Source of the DNA: Pseudomonas sp. JUb42 | Lineage (GTDB): Bacteria; Pseudomonadota; Gammaproteobacteria; Pseudomonadales; Pseudomonadaceae | NCBI RefSeq assembly: GCF_024807945.1 | Contig: NZ_JANUFD010000011.1 | Location: 1 to 64,000 of the forward strand | Length of the DNA stretch: 64,000 nucleotides | Reading direction: 5' to 3' | Shown: one piece after another, positions 58,016-64,000 of the stretch | Position numbering within the stretch: the stretch's first letter is position 1 | Layout of the letters: the number at the start of each line of letters is the position of its first letter | Made by a program: the position numbers and the translations under genes | Notes under the pieces: generated by a model | The model's database searches: none | Told to the model about the DNA's origin: nothing | Seen by the model: only the letters and a program-made list of their open reading frames with translations

Positions 58016-59743
58016 GTGATTACCTCCCTGGACTTCCCCGCAGGCCACAGCGAGACCGCGCGGGCAATCAGGGCTATCGACTGGCATGAGTCCGCCCTCG
58101 GCCCCCCGCAGCAGTGGCCTGCGGCACTGAAAACCGCGTTGAACCTGATCCTCAACTCCCCGGAGTCGATGTACGTGCTCTGGGGGCCGCAACTGCTGTT
58201 TTTCCATAACGATGCTTATGCGCCGATCCTCGGCCCGCGCAAGGCCAACGCCCTCGGCGCGGTGATGCAGGAGCTGTGGGGCGATGTATGGGACCAAGTG
58301 TCAGCGATGATCGAGCAGGCCCTGAGCGGCCAGGCGTATCAGTGCCAGGACCTGCCCCTGACCATGGCCCGTTTCGGCGTCGCCGAACAAACCTGGTGGT
58401 CGTTCTCTTTCTCTCCCCTGTTCGATGAACACGGCAACATTGTCGGCATGTTCTGCACTACCCGGGAAACCACCAAACGCGTGCTCAACGAGCAGGCCCT
58501 GCGTATCAGCGAGGCCAGGCGCATGGAGCTGATCGCCGAGGCAGAGCAGGCACAGGCCCTGCATGTGATCGAGGAAGCTCTGCACCAGTCGCAGAAGATG
58601 GAAGCCGTCGGCCAGTTGACCGGTGGTCTGGCCCATGACCTGAACAACCTGCTGATGGGCGTCACCGGCAATATCGAATTGCTGCAAAACCGCGTTGTTC
58701 AGGGACGCACCAGCGAATTGGGGCGTTATATCACCGCCGCCCTTGAGGCTTCGCGCCGGGCGGCTGCCCTGACTCATCGCCTGCTGGCCTTCTCCAGGCG
58801 CCAGACCCTGGCCCCCAAGACCACCCATATCAATCAGCTGGTCGAGGGCATGGCGGACTTGATCAGCACGACCATCGGACCGTCCATTGTCATGCAGATC
58901 CAGGGTGCCGAGGAGTTGTGGCCGACCATTGTCGACCCACACCAGCTGGAAAACGCCCTGCTCAACCTGTGCATCAATGCCCGGGATGCCATGCCCGACG
59001 GCGGCCAGTTGCTGATCGAGACCCATAACCGCGTGTTCGACAAAGGTTGCGCTACCCAGGGCGAACTGGCCTCGGGGAGCTATATCGAGTTATGTGTCAG
59101 CGATACCGGCACCGGCATGACGGCGGACGTAGTAGCGCGCGCATTCGATCCATTTTTCACCACCAAGCCCATCGGCATGGGGACCGGCCTGGGCCTGTCG
59201 ATGATCTATGGGTTTGCCCGCCAGTCCGGTGGTGACGCACGGATTGATTCGACGCCCGGCACAGGCTCGAAATTCCACCTGTTCCTGCCGATGCAGCAAG
59301 GTCAGAACAGCCCGGTCGAGAGCAGCCCGGGACCCGAGCAACACGCAGTCAGCAGCAACGATGGGGGCACAGTGCTGGTGGTCGACGACGAACCGGCGGT
59401 GCGCCTGCTGATTACCGAAGTGCTCGAAGAACTCGGCTATGACGTGTTACTGGCCCACGACGGCGCAGAGGCGCTGACCATCCTGCAATCCAAAGCCGTG
59501 ATCGACCTGCTGATAAGCGATGTCGGCCTGCCCGGCGCCATCAATGGCCGCCAGGTCGCCGACGCCGCCCGCAGCCTGCGCCCGGCCCTGAACGTGCTGT
59601 TCGTGACCGGTTATGCGGAGAATGCCGTCCTCGGCGAAGGCGCCCTTGAGCCGGGCATGCATGTGCTGACCAAGCCGTTTTCCATTCCGGCGCTGACCGG
59701 GTGGATCGGCAGGTTACTGGAAGGGAATGCGCAGGAAAATTGA
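58016..59743 (+). CDS. Soluble hybrid sensor histidine kinase/response regulator
   Basis: About 575 residues with no transmembrane segment. N-terminal PAS-like sensor (about 20-150, LGPPQQWPAALKTALNLILN, LWGPQLLFFHNDAYAPILGP), a coiled helix, a HisKA domain with phospho-His near residue 207 (GGLAHDLNNLLMG), an HATPase domain (NLCINARDAMPDGG, DTGTGMTADV, GTGLGLSMIYG), and a C-terminal receiver (about 455-570, acceptor Asp near 502 in LLISDVGLPG). Start is taken as GTG 58016 with AGGAG nine bases upstream; a TTG at 57992 is possible. No partner output gene is adjacent. Signal unknown. Confidence 0.85.
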   Translation: MITSLDFPAGHSETARAIRAIDWHESALGPPQQWPAALKTALNLILNSPESMYVLWGPQLLFFHNDAYAPILGPRKANALGAVMQELWGDVWDQVSAMIEQALSGQAYQCQDLPLTMARFGVAEQTWWSFSFSPLFDEHGNIVGMFCTTRETTKRVLNEQALRISEARRMELIAEAEQAQALHVIEEALHQSQKMEAVGQLTGGLAHDLNNLLMGVTGNIELLQNRVVQGRTSELGRYITAALEASRRAAALTHRLLAFSRRQTLAPKTTHINQLVEGMADLISTTIGPSIVMQIQGAEELWPTIVDPHQLENALLNLCINARDAMPDGGQLLIETHNRVFDKGCATQGELASGSYIELCVSDTGTGMTADVVARAFDPFFTTKPIGMGTGLGLSMIYGFARQSGGDARIDSTPGTGSKFHLFLPMQQGQNSPVESSPGPEQHAVSSNDGGTVLVVDDEPAVRLLITEVLEELGYDVLLAHDGAEALTILQSKAVIDLLISDVGLPGAINGRQVADAARSLRPALNVLFVTGYAENAVLGEGALEPGMHVLTKPFSIPALTGWIGRLLEGNAQEN

Positions 59744-59756
59744 TGCCCTTGGTCTG

Positions 59757-59941
59757 TAGGAGATCCTGCAACATCGCGCAGCAAACATTTGAGCAGGGCA
59801 AGAAACAAATTCTGTGGGAGCGAATTCATTCGCGAATAGGCCGGTACACCCGACGCATGTATCGTCTGAAATAGCGCTTTCGCGAATGAATTCGCTCCCA
59901 CAGAGTATTGGTGATTCAGCAGTTTGCACGTTGTTTGATAA
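59757..59941. repeat. Composite repeat unit, copy 2, containing REPIN 59813-59902
   Basis: Matches 2947-3133 end to end: left flank TGTAGGAGATCCTGCAACAT, a reverse-orientation REPIN (59813-59902), and right flank GTGATTCAGCAG then CACGTTGTTTGATA. It fills the convergent gap between the hybrid kinase and the FMN oxidoreductase. Confidence 0.75.
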
Positions 59942-59983
59942 GGGCTCTCATTTCACAACATAAACGGCATCGAGTTTGACGAC

Positions 59984-61090
59984 TCAATCACGCAAATCCG
60001 ACTCATGAATCGGCTGGTCGCGATGGGTCGCGCGCTGATACTGCGCAGGCCAGGTCGCCAGGCGTCCGCCCAGGTCGTCATCGGCATGCAGCGGCCAGTA
60101 CGGGTCGCGCAGCAGCTCACGAGCCAGCAGGATAATGTCGGACTGCCCGGTGCGCAGGATATGTTCAGCCTGGGCAGGCTCGGTGATCATCCCGACAGTA
60201 CCGGTGGCGATACCGGCTTCCTTGCGTACCCGTTCGGCGAAGCGCGTCTGGTAGCCGGGGCCGACCGGGATTTCCGCATTGGCCGAAGTGCCGCCTGACG
60301 ACACGTCGATCAGGTCCACACCCAGGTCTTTCAGGCGTCGCGCCAGTTCCACGGTTTCATCCGGGTTCCAACCGTCTTCGACCCAGTCGGTGGCCGAGAC
60401 GCGGACAAACAGTGGCAACTCTTCGGGCCAAATGTCACGAATGGCCTGGGTCACTTGCAGGGTCAGGCGGATGCGATTCTCGAACGAGCCGCCGTACTGG
60501 TCCTGGCGCTGATTGCTCAGGGGCGAGAGAAATTGGTGCAGCAGATAACCATGGGCAGCGTGGACTTCGACCACCTTGAAACCCGCCGTCAGCGCCCGCT
60601 TGGCTGCGGTGACGAATGCCTCGACCACCTCCTGAATCTGGCTTTCGCTCAGTTGCACCGGCTTGGTGTAGGTCGGGTCAAAGGCGATGGGCGACGGCGC
60701 CCAGGGAATCCAGCCGCCTTCGCTCTCCGGCACGCTGCCATGCTTGCCCAGCCACGGCCGCCAGGTGCTGGCCTTGCGCCCGGCGTGGGCCAACTGGATG
60801 CCAGCTACGGCGCCTTGAGCGGTGATAAAGCGCGTGATGCGTTGCAGCGGCTCGATCTGTTCGTCGTTCCACAGCCCCAGGTCTTCCGGGGTGATGCGGC
60901 CGTCACGGGTCACGGCCGTGGCTTCGGTCATGATCAGGCCCGCGCCGCCAACCGCACGACTACCGAGATGGACCAGATGCCAGTCATTGGCCAAGCCATC
61001 GACGCTGGAGTACTGACACATGGGCGATACTGCGATGCGGTTGCGCAGGGTCAACTGGCGAAAGGTGCAGGGTTCAAGCAACAGGCTCAT
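59984..61090 (-). CDS. NADH:flavin oxidoreductase, old yellow enzyme family (YqjM/XenA class)
   Basis: 368 residues, TIM barrel binding FMN. The class III OYE features are present: active-site Cys in SPMCQYSS (about residue 25), substrate-binding His pair in EVHAAHGYLLHQF, LAHAGRKAS, FRxS-like RVSATDWVEDGW, and the FMN-phosphate loop ARELLRDPYWPLHA. Reduces activated alkenes or nitro compounds with NAD(P)H; natural substrate unknown. Corresponds in position to the FMN oxidoreductase gene near recJ in PAO1. Start ATG 61090 with GAGAGG upstream. Confidence 0.9.
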   Translation of the reverse strand: MSLLLEPCTFRQLTLRNRIAVSPMCQYSSVDGLANDWHLVHLGSRAVGGAGLIMTEATAVTRDGRITPEDLGLWNDEQIEPLQRITRFITAQGAVAGIQLAHAGRKASTWRPWLGKHGSVPESEGGWIPWAPSPIAFDPTYTKPVQLSESQIQEVVEAFVTAAKRALTAGFKVVEVHAAHGYLLHQFLSPLSNQRQDQYGGSFENRIRLTLQVTQAIRDIWPEELPLFVRVSATDWVEDGWNPDETVELARRLKDLGVDLIDVSSGGTSANAEIPVGPGYQTRFAERVRKEAGIATGTVGMITEPAQAEHILRTGQSDIILLARELLRDPYWPLHADDDLGGRLATWPAQYQRATHRDQPIHESDLRD

Positions 61091-61185
61091 GGGGACCTCT
61101 CAGACAAGGAAATCGGACTGTTCTGACAATCTTTAGAGACTAGTCGACAATCCGATCGCCACTGGGGTTCCTGAGATGCTCCGGG

Positions 61186-62895
61186 TCAGCGCGGGGCGAT
61201 ATGCACCACCATCAACTGCACCGTCTCATTGCCACGGAATTCGTTGACGTCCAGCTTGTAGGCCAGCTCGACCCAGCGAATATTCGGATTGGGCCAGATA
61301 TCGCGGTCCACACCAAAGGCAATGCCGTCGACCTTAAGGCTGCCGCATTCGCTCTTGAGCACCATCTTCAGGTGACGTTCGCCCACCACCCGTTGTTCGA
61401 CCAGCTGGAACACGCCATGGAACAACGGCTCGGGGAAATGCTGCCCCCAAGGGCCGGCATTGCGCAGGGCGCGGGCCAGCTCCAGGTGAAACTCTTCCAC
61501 GGCCAGGGTGCCGTCCGACAGCAAACGACCGGTCAGGTCGTCCTCGGCGAGATGGCGACGTACTTCCTCGTCGAAGGCCTGGGCAAACAGCGGGAAGTTG
61601 GCTTCGCTCAGGGTCAGGCCGGCCGCCATGGCGTGGCCGCCGAACTTGCTCATCAAGGCTGGATGGCGGGCATTGACTGCCTCCAGCGCATCCCGAATAT
61701 GGAAGCCCGGTACCGAGCGGGCCGAACCTTTGAGCAAGCCCTCCCCGGCATCGGCAAAGGCGATGGTCGGGCGGTGATAACGCTCTTTGAGGCGCGAAGC
61801 GAGAATCCCGATCACGCCCTGATGCCAGTCGGCATCGAACAGGCACAGGCCGAACGGCATCGACTCCAGCGGCAGGTCCTTGAGCTGCGCCAGGGCTTCG
61901 TGCTGCATGCCCTGCTCGATACTCTTGCGGTCCTGGTTCATGCCATCCAGTTCCTGGGCCATTTCCCGGGCACTGGCCGGATCGCTGCTGAGAAGGCACT
62001 CGATGCCCAGGCTCATGTCATCCAGGCGCCCGGCGGCATTGAGCCGCGGGCCGATGATAAAACCGAGGTCAGTGGACGTGATGCGCGAAGCCTCGCGCTT
62101 GGCCACTTCCAGAATCGCCTTGATGCCCGGCCGGGCGCGACCGGCGCGGATCCGCTCAAGGCCCTGATGGACCAGGATGCGGTTGTTGGCGTCCAGCGGC
62201 ACCACGTCGGCAACGCTACCCAAGGCCACCAGGTCGAGCAATTCACCGATATTCGGCTGCGGCGTGCTGGCGTACCAGCCCATTTCGCGCAAGCGCGCAC
62301 GCAGTGCCATAAGCACGTAGAACATCACGCCAACCCCGGCCAGGGCCTTGCTCGGGAACGGGCAGCCAGGCTGGTTGGGGTTGACGATGGCATCGGCCAG
62401 CGGCAGCTCGGCACCGGGCAAGTGGTGGTCGGTGACCAGCACTTGCAGGCCCGCAGCCTTGGCCGCCGCCACGCCTTCGATGCTGGAAATACCGTTATCC
62501 ACCGTCACCAGCAACTGCGGCTTGCGCTCCAGGGCGACGGCAACGATTTCCGGGGTCAGGCCGTAGCCGAATTTGAAGCGGCTCGGCACCAGATAATCGA
62601 CATGGGCCGCACCCAGCAGGCGCAAGCCCAGCACACCGACGGTACTGGCGGTAGCGCCATCGGCGTCGAAGTCGCCCACGATGAGGATGCGTTGACGCTG
62701 CTCCAGTGCCGTAACCAACAGATCAACGGCAGCATCGATGCCCTTGAGTTGCTGGAACGGGATCAGCCGCGCCAGGCTTTTATCCAGTTCGGCTTCACTG
62801 GCGACGCCACGGGCTGCATACAAACGGGTCAGCAGCGGCGGCAGATCGCCCAGAAATGGCAGGGTCGCAGGCAGCACACGGGGTTCGATACGCAT
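61186..62895 (-). CDS. recJ: Single-stranded-DNA-specific exonuclease RecJ
   Basis: 569 residues, 5-prime to 3-prime ssDNA exonuclease of recombination and mismatch repair. DHH-family motifs: VGDFDADGATA (motif I, about 74-84), DNGISS, DHHLPGAEL (motif III), FIIGPRLNAAGRLDD, and the DHHA1 motif GGHAMAAGLTL (near 420), followed by the OB-fold. Starts three bases after yaeQ ends, so it is cotranscribed with it. Confidence 0.96.
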   Translation of the reverse strand: MRIEPRVLPATLPFLGDLPPLLTRLYAARGVASEAELDKSLARLIPFQQLKGIDAAVDLLVTALEQRQRILIVGDFDADGATASTVGVLGLRLLGAAHVDYLVPSRFKFGYGLTPEIVAVALERKPQLLVTVDNGISSIEGVAAAKAAGLQVLVTDHHLPGAELPLADAIVNPNQPGCPFPSKALAGVGVMFYVLMALRARLREMGWYASTPQPNIGELLDLVALGSVADVVPLDANNRILVHQGLERIRAGRARPGIKAILEVAKREASRITSTDLGFIIGPRLNAAGRLDDMSLGIECLLSSDPASAREMAQELDGMNQDRKSIEQGMQHEALAQLKDLPLESMPFGLCLFDADWHQGVIGILASRLKERYHRPTIAFADAGEGLLKGSARSVPGFHIRDALEAVNARHPALMSKFGGHAMAAGLTLSEANFPLFAQAFDEEVRRHLAEDDLTGRLLSDGTLAVEEFHLELARALRNAGPWGQHFPEPLFHGVFQLVEQRVVGERHLKMVLKSECGSLKVDGIAFGVDRDIWPNPNIRWVELAYKLDVNEFRGNETVQLMVVHIAPR

Positions 62896-62898
62896 TGA

Positions 62899-63441
62899 TC
62901 AGCCGCGCTCGCCCGCAAGCCATTGCAACTGCACTTCGTGCTGGCCGCGATCGTCGGTGACGAAAATGGTGCCTTCACTGATCATCACATCCCACTTGAT
63001 GACCCGAGGCATGTCCTTGGCCAGGGTTTCCAGGATTTCCTGGGGCACGGCGGCAATATTGACGTTTTTCAGGGTCTTGATCGCAGGAATCACCTTGCCT
63101 TCCCAGACACGCAGGCTACCGTAGGCCAGCAGGCTGGTACGTTCGGTACGACGCGAGCACCAGGTCAGGCGATCGGCGTCCGGCTGGCCGACTTCGATCC
63201 AGTGCAGAACGCGATCATCCAGGCTTTTTTCCCACAGCGCCGGCTCGTCGACTTCCGACAGGCCACGGCCAAAGGACAACTGCTCGTTGTACCAGAAGGC
63301 GTAAGCCAGCAGGCGCACGGTCATGCGCTCTTCGGTTTCCGAGGGGTGGCGGGCGATGGTCTGCTTGACGCTCTCGTAAACCCCGCGGTCGAGGTCGGTG
63401 AGGTTCAATTCGAATTTGTAGGTCGTGGACGGCTGGGCCAT
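62899..63441 (-). CDS. yaeQ: YaeQ family protein
   Basis: 180 residues, MAQPSTTYKFELNLTDLDRG start, with ERMTVRLLAYAFWYNEQLSF, ALWEKSLDDRVLHWIEVGQP and WCSRRTERTSLLAYG: the YaeQ family, which adopts a PD-(D/E)xK nuclease-like fold. Despite early reports linking YaeQ to RfaH suppression, the activity is not established. ATG 63441 is chosen; the upstream in-frame extension crosses intergenic sequence. First gene of a yaeQ-recJ unit. Confidence 0.92.
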   Translation of the reverse strand: MAQPSTTYKFELNLTDLDRGVYESVKQTIARHPSETEERMTVRLLAYAFWYNEQLSFGRGLSEVDEPALWEKSLDDRVLHWIEVGQPDADRLTWCSRRTERTSLLAYGSLRVWEGKVIPAIKTLKNVNIAAVPQEILETLAKDMPRVIKWDVMISEGTIFVTDDRGQHEVQLQWLAGERG

Positions 63442-63754
63442 GAACGGACTTCTGGAAGCGGAGAAAGGCGGCAAGTCTAACCGATGCCGAGGCGGCGAAC
63501 GATAAAAGCACAGGGTTGACTGCTGGCATATACCCCCTTGATGGCGGCAATCGCCCGCCCTTAAGGGCTTTCGGTAAAAAATCCACTGGCGCGAAGATGG
63601 CCGCATGCCCTTTAATTACCGACCAAAGTCTCAAAAGACTCATCCGTTTTTACCCCCTAGACTCTCTATCCGGACTATCCGGGTAGTAACGGGGGCTTTT
63701 TGCCGGGCGCTTGCCCTTCCTGCATGCAACATTTTTCGGGGATGACATCAGCGA
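63442..63754. promoter_or_regulatory. Divergent region yaeQ / periplasmic protein gene
   Basis: A 313-bp gap with two hairpins: CTATCCGG/CCGGGTAG (63666-63673 with 63679-63686, ACTAT loop) followed at 63690 by GGGGGCTTTTTG, and CCCTTAAGGG near 63559-63568. Both are in leader position for one of the divergent genes. No gene is seen here. Confidence 0.4.
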
Positions 63755-64000
63755 ATGGTCGGACACGCCTCAAGAATTGCGCGCTCATGCATGAGTTCAT
63801 TGCTATTGGGACTGGCCCTGTCCAGCATCGCCGGCCCGAGCCAGGCCAAGGACACCCTGACCTGGCTGCTGCGTGACCTGCCACCGTCGACGATCTTCGC
63901 CGGGCCTCTTGAGGGCAAGGGGGTCATTGATCAATTGATGCCGTTGCTGATCGCACAAATGCCCGAATATGACCATGTGACGATGCGGGTCAATCGCGCC
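63755..64000 (+). CDS. Periplasmic substrate-binding-like protein, 5-prime part only (window ends)
   Basis: An open frame of 82 codons running off the window. After a basic start (MVGHASRIARSCM) comes a hydrophobic signal segment (SSLLLGLALSSIAGPSQA), then KDTLTWLLRDLPPSTIFAGP and EGKGVIDQLMPLLIAQMPEY, which resembles the TIGR02285 group of amino-acid-binding-like periplasmic proteins found beside recJ/yaeQ in pseudomonads. An alternative ATG lies at 63791. Only the beginning is visible, so the assignment is tentative. Confidence 0.6.
   Translation, partial: MVGHASRIARSCMSSLLLGLALSSIAGPSQAKDTLTWLLRDLPPSTIFAGPLEGKGVIDQLMPLLIAQMPEYDHVTMRVNRA

Noticed and set aside
3002..59902. Spaced palindromic repeats as a CRISPR array
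   Set aside because: Copies are kilobases apart, lie between genes on their own, and have conserved centres; no cas genes are present.

Overview
The window is chromosomal DNA of a Pseudomonas from the fluorescens-like group. This rests on the overall GC-rich composition, densely packed genes, REP/REPIN palindromes between genes, a complete wsp operon, and a gene order (arsC-like, dapD, csdA, csdE, tcdA, dapE; plsB; mexK-mexJ-mexL, rsmJ; DUF72, tsaB, adk, ppc, lptF; lysS, prfB, wspR-A; FMN oxidoreductase, recJ, yaeQ) that follows, from memory, the PA3665-PA3727 stretch of P. aeruginosa PAO1. Most of it is core genome. I see no prophage, IS element, integrase, CRISPR array, rRNA or tRNA.

Region by region. 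0.1-5.5 kb: a large multidomain DUF4214/DUF3616/Ig-like/lamin-tail protein, a CPA1 Na+/H+ antiporter and a pair of overlapping tiny membrane-protein genes. 5.7-12.2 kb: lysine/diaminopimelate synthesis (dapD, dapE) interleaved with the CSD sulfur-transfer genes (csdA, csdE, tcdA), rlmA and a conserved unknown. 12.4-17.4 kb: plsB, two YbaY-family paralogues, a DUF4197 protein, and a small DUF6124-like gene preceded by a strikingly structured leader. 17.5-24.1 kb: mexJK efflux pump with divergent mexL, rsmJ, and a protein with an internal duplication. 24.2-36.6 kb: PEP mutase-like enzyme, DUF72, tsaB, adk, ppc, the DUF4398 lipoprotein/lptF pair, a lipoprotein hydrolase pair, a DUF1704 putative metallopeptidase, a lipoprotein and a TetR regulator. 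36.7-48.1 kb: lysS, prfB with its programmed frameshift, and the whole wsp chemosensory operon that controls c-di-GMP production by WspR. 48.3-59.7 kb: a DUF533 protein, then an accessory-looking block: LysR regulator, aldehyde dehydrogenase, a four-gene YdcSTUV-like polyamine ABC transporter, a second aldehyde dehydrogenase (PatD-like) and a soluble hybrid histidine kinase. 59.9-64 kb: an old yellow enzyme, recJ, yaeQ and the start of a periplasmic binding-like protein cut by the window end.

The least explained material lies between genes: (i) a roughly 200-nt leader upstream of the DUF6124-like gene with five or more stem-loops, two of them showing the same GTGGAA hexaloop; (ii) seven copies of one 90-92 bp asymmetric REPIN plus a collapsed palindromic derivative; (iii) two copies, 57 kb apart, of a longer (about 187 bp) unit in which that REPIN sits inside conserved flanks. 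I do not see a clear-cut new defence, conflict or biosynthetic system; the best leads are these RNA/DNA structures and a few uncharacterised proteins.
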